DNA of 64,000 nt from Flagellimonas pacifica (lineage in GTDB: Bacteria; Bacteroidota; Bacteroidia; Flavobacteriales; Flavobacteriaceae). The notes under the pieces were generated by a model. That model made no database searches. It had not been told where the DNA came from and worked only from the letters and a program-made list of their open reading frames with translations. Both the position numbers and the translations under genes were made by a program. Of this stretch, positions 17,319 through 26,109 are shown piece by piece; positions within the stretch are counted from its first letter, which is position 1, and each line of letters starts with the position of its first letter. Location of the stretch: positions 186,001 through 250,000 of the forward strand of contig NZ_OBEH01000004.1 of assembly GCF_900215465.1 (NCBI RefSeq), written 5' to 3'.

Positions 17319-18182
17319 TTGAAAGGAACCGCATACTTAGTACAAGCTACCATAATACTGCTTTGGTGGTTGGGATTGTCCATAAGTCCCAATTTATTTG
17401 CAGCGTTCCAATTTCCCGAGATCAGTAGCCTGGCATTCAATTCCTTTTTTGCTCCTGATATTATAATTATCACAGTGCTATCAATTGTAAGGGCATATCG
17501 TCCCATAAGGGATTTGGAGCTCATTATTCTTGGAGGTTTTGCTTACGGGAGTTTTTATTGCCTCAATGCATCCATACTTTCAGGAGGAGGTTATTTGGCA
17601 ACAACGATCATGTTGCTTGGTTTGGGCTACAATCTATTCTTGGTCTATTACGATTATACATTCAAAGAATCAAAATCCAGTAAAATATGGGTAAACGCGT
17701 TAAAAACGTTTGTCCAAATTGTTTGTGTATGGATAATAACTCTTGTATTCTTTCCTTGGGTGATCATGCAAGCTTTCGAAATAGATATTGTTTTCAACAA
17801 TACAAATGCAATTCCCAGTATTATTTTATTTCTTTTTTCAAGTTTTTTAGGTCTTTTTAGTGCCTATACGTTTGTAAAAAAAGGAGAGGGTACACCACTT
17901 CCTATAGATCAGACCAAAAAATTGGTCATCAACGGGCCATACAAATACGTAAGAAATCCCATGGCCATTGCAGGAATGGGTCAAGGAATTGCGGTAAGCT
18001 TGTATTTTAACTCAATTCATATTTTAGTTTACGCTTTGATCGGCGGATTGATTTGGCACCTTGTTGTAAAACCTATTGAGGAAAAAAATATGATCAATCG
18101 TTTTGGCGAAGATTACCTAATGTATCAAAAAAAAGTTCGGTGTTGGATTCCAACCCTAAAAACTCAACAATCAAATAAATGA
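17319..18182 (+). CDS. Isoprenylcysteine/phospholipid methyltransferase-like membrane protein
   Basis: A 287-residue membrane protein with about seven hydrophobic helices. The C-terminal third carries the ICMT/PEMT pattern: LVINGPYKYVRNPMAIAG (about residues 206-223) and EEKNMINRFGEDYLMYQKKV (about 252-271), the SAM-binding and active region. The only reasonable start is TTG 17319, since an in-frame stop lies at 17307-17309 and no ATG is near. The N-terminal half is extra relative to minimal family members. The acceptor is unknown. It overlaps the next gene by 4 bases (ATGA). Confidence 0.8.
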   Translation: MKGTAYLVQATIILLWWLGLSISPNLFAAFQFPEISSLAFNSFFAPDIIIITVLSIVRAYRPIRDLELIILGGFAYGSFYCLNASILSGGGYLATTIMLLGLGYNLFLVYYDYTFKESKSSKIWVNALKTFVQIVCVWIITLVFFPWVIMQAFEIDIVFNNTNAIPSIILFLFSSFLGLFSAYTFVKKGEGTPLPIDQTKKLVINGPYKYVRNPMAIAGMGQGIAVSLYFNSIHILVYALIGGLIWHLVVKPIEEKNMINRFGEDYLMYQKKVRCWIPTLKTQQSNK

Positions 18183-18667
18183 AAGAATCTCTTAATCAAC
18201 ATTTTCCCCAGTACAAAGAACAGGTGACCTTAGGCCATGTTCCCAAAGCGTATAAAGCGCTTATGGCTTATTTGATGGGTTTAAGGAACCATTTTATAAA
18301 TCAATATTCTGGTGAATTTATCGTTGGTAGTTTTTATCAGGGGTATATGGATATGAGCTATTTTCCCATTACCCCAAAGTCCTTGAAAAGCCAAAAACTA
18401 AAAATAGGGTTGATGTTCAATCATGAAAAACTTCGATTTGAGATTTGGCTGGTGGGCCAGAACAAACAGGTTCAAAAAAACCATTGGGAATTGTTCCAAA
18501 GTAATAATTGGAACAGATATCCCCTCTCCTCCACTCCAAAAGAATCCATAATTGAACATATTTTGGTAGAAAATCCCAATTTTAATGATTTGGACACTTT
18601 GAACCAAACCCTGGAAAAAGGTACCTTAAAATTTATACATGATGTTTCGGAAGTATTTACTGAATAA
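18179..18667 (+). CDS. Conserved hypothetical protein (DUF7000-like)
   Basis: A 162-residue soluble protein (LNQHFPQYKEQVTLGHVPKAY, FIVGSFYQGYMDMSYFPITP, LRFEIWLVGQNKQVQKNHW). The pattern resembles a small family seen beside regulators and hydrolases in Bacteroidota and Firmicutes, annotated DUF7000; function is unknown and the assignment is tentative. Its start overlaps the stop of the membrane methyltransferase, so translation is coupled. Confidence 0.75.
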   Translation: MKESLNQHFPQYKEQVTLGHVPKAYKALMAYLMGLRNHFINQYSGEFIVGSFYQGYMDMSYFPITPKSLKSQKLKIGLMFNHEKLRFEIWLVGQNKQVQKNHWELFQSNNWNRYPLSSTPKESIIEHILVENPNFNDLDTLNQTLEKGTLKFIHDVSEVFTE

Positions 18668-18745
18668 TGGAGCATGAAAACCCGTAACAAAGTCTTTCAT
18701 TATTCAACTCATAAACGGTTCTAGGTCCTAAACTATACATACAAA

Positions 18746-20083
18746 ATGACAAAAAATCTTACTCCTATTATTTTACTGTTTATTGGCACTTTACTTTCTT
18801 CAGAAAAAATGGTAGCCGATACCTCCATCAAGGTACTCACAGAAGATATTAATCCCGGACATAATTTTAACATCAAGATCAGTACTGATAAGACATTTGG
18901 CGAAAAAGCATGGGTAGGCATCTTTAAACCTGGTTCAAACGGCAAAAGTGCTTCAGGTTATGAATCCTACGAGTATTTGCGTAACCATGATATAAACAAC
19001 ATTGTCTTAAGAGCCCCAATTGCCCCTGGCTTATACGAGTTAAGGCTCTTTGCTGCAGACCCTGGTGAGTTTATGACCTCAACCTCTTTTCAAGTGGTGA
19101 AAATCCAACCGAACCAGTATACCCTAAAAATACTTTCAGAGGAAATCAAACCTTCCCATGATTTCATGGCAAGTGTGAGCACAACTTTTACTCGTGATAA
19201 AAAAGCTTGGTTGGGTATTTACAAATCGGGTTCAAACTTGAAGGACTATTCGGGATACCTAACTTATGTATATGTAGGCGGCAAAAACGAAAAAAAAGCG
19301 ACTCTGACCGCACCTATTGAACCTGGTGATTACCAACTCCGTTTCTACAGTGCCGATCCCGGAGCTTTGATTCATTATATTCCTTTTCATGTGGGCAATT
19401 TAGATTTGCCCGGTTTGGCCTTCAAAACTGATAAGGATGCTTATGGTCCTGAAGAAGAAATTATTGTAGAATATACCGGACACCAAGATTTAACCAACAA
19501 TGCTTGGATCGGCGTGTTTAATACTGATGCCAAATCCAAAGATTATAGTCACTATTTGGACTATCGCTATTTAAGACCCAATAAAACTGGAGGTACATTA
19601 CAGTTCAGAGCGCCTTCTACCAAGGGAAATTATGAGCTTCGTTTGTATTATGATGAAACTGGCCCTCAGTTATTGTCCCCAACTGTATTTAAAGTAACCT
19701 CATCATTAGATGATGCTTCGTTAAAAAAAACCTTGCTGGATGAAGGTAAAGTGACCTTATATGGTATTTATTTTGACACGGACAAAAGTGTAATCAAGCC
19801 TGAATCCCATCCTTTGATTGCAGAAATTGCCAAAATGCTCAATTCCGACACTTCTATCAAAATTATGATTGAAGGGCATACTGATGCACAAGGTGATGAT
19901 ATGTACAACATGAAACTATCGGACCGAAGGGCCAAAGCGGTTTTTCAAGTGTTGATTACAAAACATCAAGTCTCGAAAAATCAACTTCAGTTTAAAGGTT
20001 TTGGTGAGACTAGATTCATTGGCGATAATAAAACAGAACAAGGTAGGGCAAAAAATAGACGTGTGGAGCTGAAAAAACTATAG
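18746..20083 (+). CDS. OmpA-family protein with three N-terminal Ig-like repeats
   Basis: A signal-like hydrophobic N-terminus (about residues 1-24) is followed by three homologous beta-sandwich repeats of about 95-100 residues (about 26-122, 126-222 and 227-325). Each shows the order K/E-AWVGIF or AWLGIYKSG, YSGYLTYVYV-like, APIEPGDYQLRFYSADPG. The C-terminus (about 335-445) is a peptidoglycan-binding OmpA domain: GIYFDTDKSVIKPES, EGHTDAQGDDMYN, LSDRRAKAV and KNRRVEL. It probably links the outer membrane or periplasm to peptidoglycan. The repeats resemble domains found elsewhere in copper- or calcium-related envelope proteins, but no ligand can be claimed. Confidence 0.88.
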   Translation: MTKNLTPIILLFIGTLLSSEKMVADTSIKVLTEDINPGHNFNIKISTDKTFGEKAWVGIFKPGSNGKSASGYESYEYLRNHDINNIVLRAPIAPGLYELRLFAADPGEFMTSTSFQVVKIQPNQYTLKILSEEIKPSHDFMASVSTTFTRDKKAWLGIYKSGSNLKDYSGYLTYVYVGGKNEKKATLTAPIEPGDYQLRFYSADPGALIHYIPFHVGNLDLPGLAFKTDKDAYGPEEEIIVEYTGHQDLTNNAWIGVFNTDAKSKDYSHYLDYRYLRPNKTGGTLQFRAPSTKGNYELRLYYDETGPQLLSPTVFKVTSSLDDASLKKTLLDEGKVTLYGIYFDTDKSVIKPESHPLIAEIAKMLNSDTSIKIMIEGHTDAQGDDMYNMKLSDRRAKAVFQVLITKHQVSKNQLQFKGFGETRFIGDNKTEQGRAKNRRVELKKL

Positions 20084-20132
20084 TTTTTCTCTGTTGAAAT
20101 TCCATTTTCAATACGTATCACAATTAGATGAT

Positions 20133-20160
20133 AAAAAACACCCAAGCTTTCGCTTGGGTG
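20133..20160. terminator. Terminator between the convergent OmpA and spondin genes
   Basis: CACCCAAGC (20139-20147) pairs with GCTTGGGTG (20152-20160) around TTTC. The six A at 20133-20138 supply a T-run on the minus strand, so it serves mainly the spondin gene. The plus-strand side has only a weak T tract. Confidence 0.8.
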
Positions 20161-20209
20161 CTCTTGTTGCAAACCAGTATTCAAAACCTAATTTTCTTTT
20201 TCACTAGAG

Positions 20210-22447
20210 CTAGTTTGCTGTAATTGTAATTTTAATCATATCAGCAATGGCAGGTACGTTAGCCGGTATGTCAGATTCCAGTTTCACATATCCATTTTCA
20301 TCCGTTCCCGTATTTGGACCTGCCTGTCTTGGTGCTTGGTTAGCACCCGCTCCGGGATATTCGTCCACTTCGGTTCCAGAATCATAAATACTGAACATGG
20401 AAGTAATATCTCCTGAAAGGGCAGTATCTCCATCAAACAGCGCAATATTATTGGCACCAATTACCCAATCGTTGGATTGCACAAGCATAGTGGCCAAAGA
20501 GATTACATCCCCTACCGAGCCAGTAAATTCAAAACTGTACGATCCTCCCGGGAAAATAGGACCTGGTCCGCCAGCGCCAACTGGTGTGTTGAACACATTG
20601 GTATAACCTGAAGGGTTACCATCCTCCGCAAGAGCCTCAAAAGCTGATGAAGAAACTTCACCTGTTGTGAATACTTGTCCGTTTATTTCATATGCACCCG
20701 GAGCAAATGGGGATACCAATCCACTAGCAGCAGTTAGCTCCATATCAGAAGTACTTACATCACCATCTTCTGCAATACCTTCCAACCCTTCAGAAGCAGC
20801 TTCGCCCTCAACAAACAACGGTGTTTGAGCAGCACTGTTGATTACCCAGGCACCTGGAGCAAATGGCGTTGGAATGGAACAAGTATTGGAAATGTTATAG
20901 ATGGTCAGTGTAAATTGAGTTCCACCATCATGTTCTAGTTTAACCTTAATGGTTTCTGAAACTGCAGGATAGGTATAACCATCACTAATGTTTTCAATCA
21001 ACTCCACAGTACCGTTTTCATCCGTTCCAGTATTTGGTCCAGCTTGTCTTGGTGCTTGGTTTGGACCAACACCAGGTTCTTCGTTTACCTCGGTACCAGC
21101 ATCCCATAATTCAATTTTATCGGTAATATTTCCTGTTACCGCATATCCGCTGGCATCATATAAAGCAATTCCGTTTTCATCAGGAGCAAAGAACAAATCG
21201 TTGCTTTGTACAAACATGGTTGCAAAGCTCAAATAGTGGCCTACTCCAGCATTAAATGTGATAGATTCCGATTCTCCCGGTTTAATTAATCCGGTAGTGC
21301 CATTGGCAAAATAATCTTTGTGTTCAAACACATTTTCAATGGTCACCTTGAACTTGGTGGTTACAGGTTCGTTACGAGTAACAGTTATAGAATTGGAAAG
21401 AGCGTAATTTCCTGTGAAATCAGCTACGTTTTTGCCTTTTTCCAGTCCTTCCAAATCCTCTTCATAGGTCAAATGCCAAATAAGACAGACTCCAGCACCG
21501 GCTTCATCAAAGTTTACTCCCTCTACGGCTTCAAGGGATGGTGGTATACCCAATATGTTGTTTTTATCATCAGTGATTACATAAGTTTGCTTAGTTCCAT
21601 TTAAATCAGTGTCATCTAATGTAATTCCGCTGACCATATCGGCTTCGCCATCAACAGTAAAAGTAAAAGGCCCTCCTGCAAGTACACCTGCATTAAGTGC
21701 ACTACGTGTTACCTTAATAGAGTTGGAAAGTGCATATTTTCCGCTAAAATCGGCTACATTCTTGTTGGCTTCCAGTCCTTCCAAACCATCTTCATAAGTC
21801 AAATGCCAAATAAAGCAAACTCCAGCGCCAGCGCCATCAAAGTTTACTCCTTCTACCGCTTCCAAGGTTGGAGGCAATCCTAAAATATTGCTTTCATCAT
21901 CCGTGATCACATAAGTTTGATTGGTTCCATTTAGGTCAGCATCATCCAAAGTGATTCCGCTTACCATATCTGGAGCTCCATCTACAGTAAAATAGAAAGG
22001 TCCACCCGAAAGTGTTCCTGCATTCAGTCCATTACGGGTAACCGTAATTGAATTGGAAAGATCATACTCTCCAGAAAGGTCACTTGTATTCATATCCACT
22101 TCCAATCCGGTAAGACCATCTTCATAAACGGCATGCCAGATAAGGCAAATTCCTGCACCAGCTTGGTCAAAATTTACACCCTCAACTGCTTCAAGCGTTG
22201 GGGGAAGTCCTAAAATTTTCCCGGAATCATCCGTGATTACATAAGTTTTGTTTGTTCCATTCACATTGGAATTGTCCAAAGTGATTCCACTTACCATATC
22301 AGGGGTTCCATCAACAGTAAAGGCAAAGGGGCCTCCAGAGAGTGTACCGGCCTCCAATGCTAAAGGTGCATCATCCGTGTCCCCATCACATGAGGTGAAT
22401 ATTACTCCGATGCACAATAGCATCAATAACGATTTTAAGTTGTTCAT
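20210..22447 (-). CDS. Spondin_N-domain lipoprotein with three tandem N-terminal repeats
   Basis: A lipoprotein signal with Cys20 (GVIFTSC) is followed by three tandem repeats of 110 residues (33-142, 143-252, 253-362). Each reads like GGPFxFTVDG..DMVSGITLD, then TYVITDD, PPTLEAVEGVNFD, CLIWHLTYE and LSNSITVTR. A spondin_N domain follows (about 367-520: YLSFATMFVQSNDLFFAPDE, GTEVNEEPGVGPNQAPRQ). A second, interrupted spondin region (about 512-745) contains two internal ANGQ/FAPGAY-like copies and ends in the same motifs. No T9SS sorting domain is visible. It is a likely surface-exposed lipoprotein of unknown function. Confidence 0.85.
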   Translation of the reverse strand: MNNLKSLLMLLCIGVIFTSCDGDTDDAPLALEAGTLSGGPFAFTVDGTPDMVSGITLDNSNVNGTNKTYVITDDSGKILGLPPTLEAVEGVNFDQAGAGICLIWHAVYEDGLTGLEVDMNTSDLSGEYDLSNSITVTRNGLNAGTLSGGPFYFTVDGAPDMVSGITLDDADLNGTNQTYVITDDESNILGLPPTLEAVEGVNFDGAGAGVCFIWHLTYEDGLEGLEANKNVADFSGKYALSNSIKVTRSALNAGVLAGGPFTFTVDGEADMVSGITLDDTDLNGTKQTYVITDDKNNILGIPPSLEAVEGVNFDEAGAGVCLIWHLTYEEDLEGLEKGKNVADFTGNYALSNSITVTRNEPVTTKFKVTIENVFEHKDYFANGTTGLIKPGESESITFNAGVGHYLSFATMFVQSNDLFFAPDENGIALYDASGYAVTGNITDKIELWDAGTEVNEEPGVGPNQAPRQAGPNTGTDENGTVELIENISDGYTYPAVSETIKVKLEHDGGTQFTLTIYNISNTCSIPTPFAPGAWVINSAAQTPLFVEGEAASEGLEGIAEDGDVSTSDMELTAASGLVSPFAPGAYEINGQVFTTGEVSSSAFEALAEDGNPSGYTNVFNTPVGAGGPGPIFPGGSYSFEFTGSVGDVISLATMLVQSNDWVIGANNIALFDGDTALSGDITSMFSIYDSGTEVDEYPGAGANQAPRQAGPNTGTDENGYVKLESDIPANVPAIADMIKITITAN
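21362..22351 (-). repeat. Three tandem 330-bp coding repeats in the spondin lipoprotein gene
   Basis: Units at about 22022-22351, 21692-22021 and 21362-21691 encode near-identical 110-residue modules. All three encode CLIWH- or CFIWH-type centres and a shared PxLEAVEGVNFD. The DNA is clearly similar as well, pointing to recent duplication. Confidence 0.85.
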
Positions 22448-22672
22448 TTTCTTGTTTTTTAAATTGTGCTACAAATGAAAAGGGAAGTTGTTGCAGAAGT
22501 ATCACATAAAAATCAAAAAACATTACTTGTTGATTTTCAGGTATTTAAAATAAAAAAGACATCTTTTTGTAAAGAATTGGCATAAAAACTGACTTTTTAA
22601 GCATTAAATCATCAAAAAATTATAGAAAACGGTGAACTTTCCGTGATACTTTACTTTTTAATTCGCTAAACC

Positions 22673-23386
22673 ATGAAGAAAGTGTTGATTGTTGAGGACG
22701 ATATTGAAATCATCCGCCTTTTGGAAATACACCTTAAAGATTTAGGTTGTCAAGTACTGACGGCCATAAGAGGTGATATTGGACTGCGAAAGGCCATCAA
22801 CGAAAATCCAGACCTTATTATATTGGATGTAATGTTGCCAGAAATGGACGGTATTGAAATTTGCCAAAAAATAAGGGCTCAGGATATTAAATCTCCAATA
22901 ATGATGCTCACCGCCCGTTCTGAGGAAATAGACAAGGTATTGGGTCTTGAAGTTGGGGCCGATGATTATTTGACCAAACCTTTTAGTGTTAGGGAATTTA
23001 TAGCCCGGGTAAAAGCCATTTTTAGAAGACAAAAAATGGATATTGTGGAATCTACTTCAGAGAAAAATCCAAAGCTTATGGAGTTTGATATCCTTTCCAT
23101 TGATATTGATATGCGCAAAGTGTTATTGGATGGGAGAAAAATAGAGCTTTCCCCAAAAGAGTTTGAGCTGTTGGTACTCCTTTCTTCCAACCCTGGGAAA
23201 AGTTATGACCGTACCAAATTGCTAAATATGATATGGGGATATGATTTTAAAGGGTATGAACATACCGTAAACTCACACATTAACCGCTTGCGTTCCAAAA
23301 TTGAACCGGATATGAGCAATCCAAAATTTATTTTGACTACCTGGGGCGTAGGCTACAAATTCAATGAAGAGCTTATAGGAGTCTGA
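22673..23386 (+). CDS. OmpR/PhoB-type response regulator
   Basis: A 237-residue two-domain regulator. The receiver domain (1-120) has the acidic pair D9-D10, phospho-acceptor D52 (LIILDVMLPEMDG), the TAR motif and the conserved Lys in TKPF. The winged-helix DNA-binding domain (about 135-235) has LSPKEFELLVLL, RTKLLNMIWGYDF and HINRLRSKIE. It is followed 14 bases later by its histidine kinase. It is divergent from the spondin lipoprotein gene, a possible target (inference). Confidence 0.95.
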   Translation: MKKVLIVEDDIEIIRLLEIHLKDLGCQVLTAIRGDIGLRKAINENPDLIILDVMLPEMDGIEICQKIRAQDIKSPIMMLTARSEEIDKVLGLEVGADDYLTKPFSVREFIARVKAIFRRQKMDIVESTSEKNPKLMEFDILSIDIDMRKVLLDGRKIELSPKEFELLVLLSSNPGKSYDRTKLLNMIWGYDFKGYEHTVNSHINRLRSKIEPDMSNPKFILTTWGVGYKFNEELIGV

Positions 23387-23400
23387 CCAAATTACTATCA

Positions 23401-24894
23401 ATGAAAAACAATATACTTTCCGCAAGATTTGTTCTAAAGCTAACCCTGTCCTTCTTGGCCATTTTGCTATTGGCAGGTATTGGGTACACTATTACTTCCA
23501 TTTATCTGTCCAACAAGTATTTTTATGAGACTACACAGCGGTTGCATGCCAATCTTGCACAGGACCTCATTGATGAGAAATTTAAAAACACACATCCTTT
23601 TGATTCTACCGGCACGGCAAACAAAGCTCTTTTTGGTGATATCATGCATGATATGATGGCAGTTAACCGGGCCATTGAGGTGTATTTATTAGATAATGAA
23701 GGATATGTACAATATTCTGTAGTTCTTGACCACGATGCGCCAGAGACCAAACAAAAAAGGGTGAATCTTCAACCTATTAAAAGATTTATTACTGAAAATG
23801 GCAGTAGTTATACCTTAGGGGATGATCCTAAAGATTTATCCAAACAAACAATTTTTTCTGCCGCCCATTTTAACAAGGATGGACATGAAGGTTATGTATA
23901 CATTGTTCTAGCTGGAGAGGACTTCATCGCCACACGTAGCGATTTGTTCAATAGTTATTTTATCCGTTTGGGGCTTGGTGGTTCTGTACTGACCTTGGTT
24001 TTTGCCACACTTTTGGGCATCCTTGCCATTTGGTACCTTACCCGTAGCCTACGGAAAATCATCTATGCTGCAAAACGCTTTCAGCAAGGAGATTTGGAAT
24101 ATCGCATTGAAAATGCAGAAAAAACCGATTTGGCCAACGTAGCCAGCACATATAATAGCATGGCAGATACTATTTTGTCCGATATAGAAAAGATAAAATC
24201 AGTTGAGCAACTCCGACAAGAACTCATTGCCAATATTTCCCATGACCTGCGAACACCGCTGTCTGTCATTCAAGGATATATTGAAACATTACATATGAAA
24301 AACGAAGAGCTTTCTGCTGAGGAACGATCAGAATACCTAAAAACGGTAATTCGGAGCAGTGAAAGGCTTTCAAAATTGGTTGCACAACTTTTTGAATATT
24401 CGAAATTGGAGGCCAACCAGATTCAACCCGAAAAAGAACCTTTTCTGATCAGTGAATTGGCCAACGACATTCACCAAAACTATTCTCTGTTGGCCAAACA
24501 AAAGAATATTGAATTAAAACTATCTATGGAAGATGGCATTCCATTGGTATTTGCAGATATTTCTTTGGTGGAGCGGGCCATTCAAAACTTAATGGACAAT
24601 GCCCTGAAGTTCACCCCGGAGGGTGGGAAAGTCACCGTTAAGATTGAAACGGAAGATGACCATGTGGAGGTTACCATCAAAGATTCAGGTCCTGGAATCA
24701 AAAAAGATAATCAGGCACTTATTTTTGAACGTTACCGACAAACCAAAGTGGGAGAACAAAAAGAAGGCGCAGGTTTGGGGCTGGCCATTGTAAAGAAAAT
24801 CATGGAGATTCACGACAGTAGCATCAAGGTTTTTAGCAAACCCAACGAAGGAACTTCTTTCAGTTTCAGCCTACCTGTACATGCCATAAACTAA
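23401..24894 (+). CDS. Sensor histidine kinase (HAMP-HisKA-HATPase_c)
   Basis: Inner-membrane kinase of 497 aa paired with the upstream response regulator. TM1 lies at about 13-35, a periplasmic sensor at about 36-184 and TM2 at about 186-212, then HAMP (213-265). The phospho-accepting H281 sits in ANISHDLRTPLSVIQGY. The ATPase domain shows the N box (NLMDNALKFTPEGG), DSGPGI and GAGLGLAIVKKIMEIH. The signal is unknown. Confidence 0.95.
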   Translation: MKNNILSARFVLKLTLSFLAILLLAGIGYTITSIYLSNKYFYETTQRLHANLAQDLIDEKFKNTHPFDSTGTANKALFGDIMHDMMAVNRAIEVYLLDNEGYVQYSVVLDHDAPETKQKRVNLQPIKRFITENGSSYTLGDDPKDLSKQTIFSAAHFNKDGHEGYVYIVLAGEDFIATRSDLFNSYFIRLGLGGSVLTLVFATLLGILAIWYLTRSLRKIIYAAKRFQQGDLEYRIENAEKTDLANVASTYNSMADTILSDIEKIKSVEQLRQELIANISHDLRTPLSVIQGYIETLHMKNEELSAEERSEYLKTVIRSSERLSKLVAQLFEYSKLEANQIQPEKEPFLISELANDIHQNYSLLAKQKNIELKLSMEDGIPLVFADISLVERAIQNLMDNALKFTPEGGKVTVKIETEDDHVEVTIKDSGPGIKKDNQALIFERYRQTKVGEQKEGAGLGLAIVKKIMEIHDSSIKVFSKPNEGTSFSFSLPVHAIN

Positions 24895-24932
24895 GGCATT
24901 ATTCATTATCTTTAAAGAGATAAAACCCATTT

Positions 24933-26093
24933 ATGATTCTTACCGATTCCCTTTTGGATTTTTTCCTTGAAACCCGAAAGCATTCTGAAGATATATGTAT
25001 TCCCTTGGAAATTGAGGACTACGTGGTTCAACCTATAGTTGATGTGAGTCCTCCAAAGTGGCATTTGGGGCATACCACTTGGTTTTTTGAAGAATTCATT
25101 CTAAAACCACATGCTAAAAATTATGTTCTTTTTGATGAAGATTTCTCTTTTGTCTTTAATAGTTATTATGAAACTGTAGGTAAAAGGGTGGTTCGTTCGG
25201 ATAGAGGAAATTTATCCCGACCCTCGGTTAAAAAAGTATATGCCTATCGAAAATATGTAACAGACAACATTAAACAGTTCTTTAATAATACACAAGGTGA
25301 GGAACTTAATTCGCTTTTGGAAATTGGAATCCACCACGAAAAACAACATCAGGAGCTGCTGTTGACAGACATTAAATATATTTTAGGGAACAACCCTTTG
25401 CTCCCTGTTTATTCTGATTCCTTTGAGGATCATCCCGCAGAATCCCACTCTCAAGACTGGATAACGATTGAAGAAGGAATCTATGAGATTGGGCATAAAA
25501 CCAACGATTTTTGCTATGACAATGAGTTGGGGAGGCACAAAGTATTTCTTCACACTTATGAAATTTCAAACAAATTGGTCACTAATGGTGAATACATTGA
25601 GTTTATCAAAACAGGTGGTTACCAACGTTTTGATATTTGGCATGCTGAAGGATGGGATTGGGTAAACCAAAATCATGTTACTTCACCGCTCTATTGGCAC
25701 AACATTGATGGGGAATGGCACCATTATACATCTAGAGGCCTTCAAAAAGTAAAAAAAGAGGAACCTTTAACCCATGTCTCTTATTTTGAGGCTTTTGCCT
25801 ATGCTCAATGGAAAGGGTATCGATTACCTACAGAATTTGAATGGGAAGTTGCCCAAGCTTTCTTTCCTTGGGGCAAACGCTGGGAATGGACGGAAAGTGC
25901 CTATCTCCCTTACCCTAATTATCAAAAAGCTGATGGTGCTTTAGGCGAATACAATGGAAAGTTTATGGTCAATCAAAAAGTATTGCGGGGAGGCTCTGTG
26001 GCAACTCCGGTGAAACACACCAGACATACTTACAGAAATTTTTTCCACCCACAACTTAGATGGCAGTTTACTGGTTTAAGGTTGGCCAAATAA
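24933..26093 (+). CDS. egtB: EgtB-like sulfoxide synthase (ergothioneine biosynthesis)
   Basis: Non-haem iron enzyme that joins trimethylhistidine (hercynine) to a thiol by oxidative C-S bond formation. The 386 residues contain an N-terminal DinB-like iron-binding part, with WHLGHTTWFFEE (His47) and HEKQHQE (H135-x3-H139-x-E141), and a C-terminal FGE-sulfatase domain (ITIEEGIYEIGH, RLPTEFEWEVAQ, LRGGSVATP, FTGLRLAK). No fused methyltransferase is present, which argues against OvoA. The egtD gene follows 16 bases later. No egtA or egtC is nearby, so the sulfur donor may be cysteine rather than gamma-glutamylcysteine (inference). Confidence 0.88.
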   Translation: MILTDSLLDFFLETRKHSEDICIPLEIEDYVVQPIVDVSPPKWHLGHTTWFFEEFILKPHAKNYVLFDEDFSFVFNSYYETVGKRVVRSDRGNLSRPSVKKVYAYRKYVTDNIKQFFNNTQGEELNSLLEIGIHHEKQHQELLLTDIKYILGNNPLLPVYSDSFEDHPAESHSQDWITIEEGIYEIGHKTNDFCYDNELGRHKVFLHTYEISNKLVTNGEYIEFIKTGGYQRFDIWHAEGWDWVNQNHVTSPLYWHNIDGEWHHYTSRGLQKVKKEEPLTHVSYFEAFAYAQWKGYRLPTEFEWEVAQAFFPWGKRWEWTESAYLPYPNYQKADGALGEYNGKFMVNQKVLRGGSVATPVKHTRHTYRNFFHPQLRWQFTGLRLAK

Positions 26094-26109
26094 TTACGAC
26101 ACATCCCTT

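Noticed and set aside
21362..22351. CRISPR or satellite array
   Set aside because: The 330-bp period is in frame and encodes protein modules within one lipoprotein gene.
20210..22447. Type IX secretion sorting domain on the spondin protein
   Set aside because: The C-terminus ends in the spondin region and lacks the usual T9SS beta-sandwich and KxxxK-type ending; the lipobox suffices for export.
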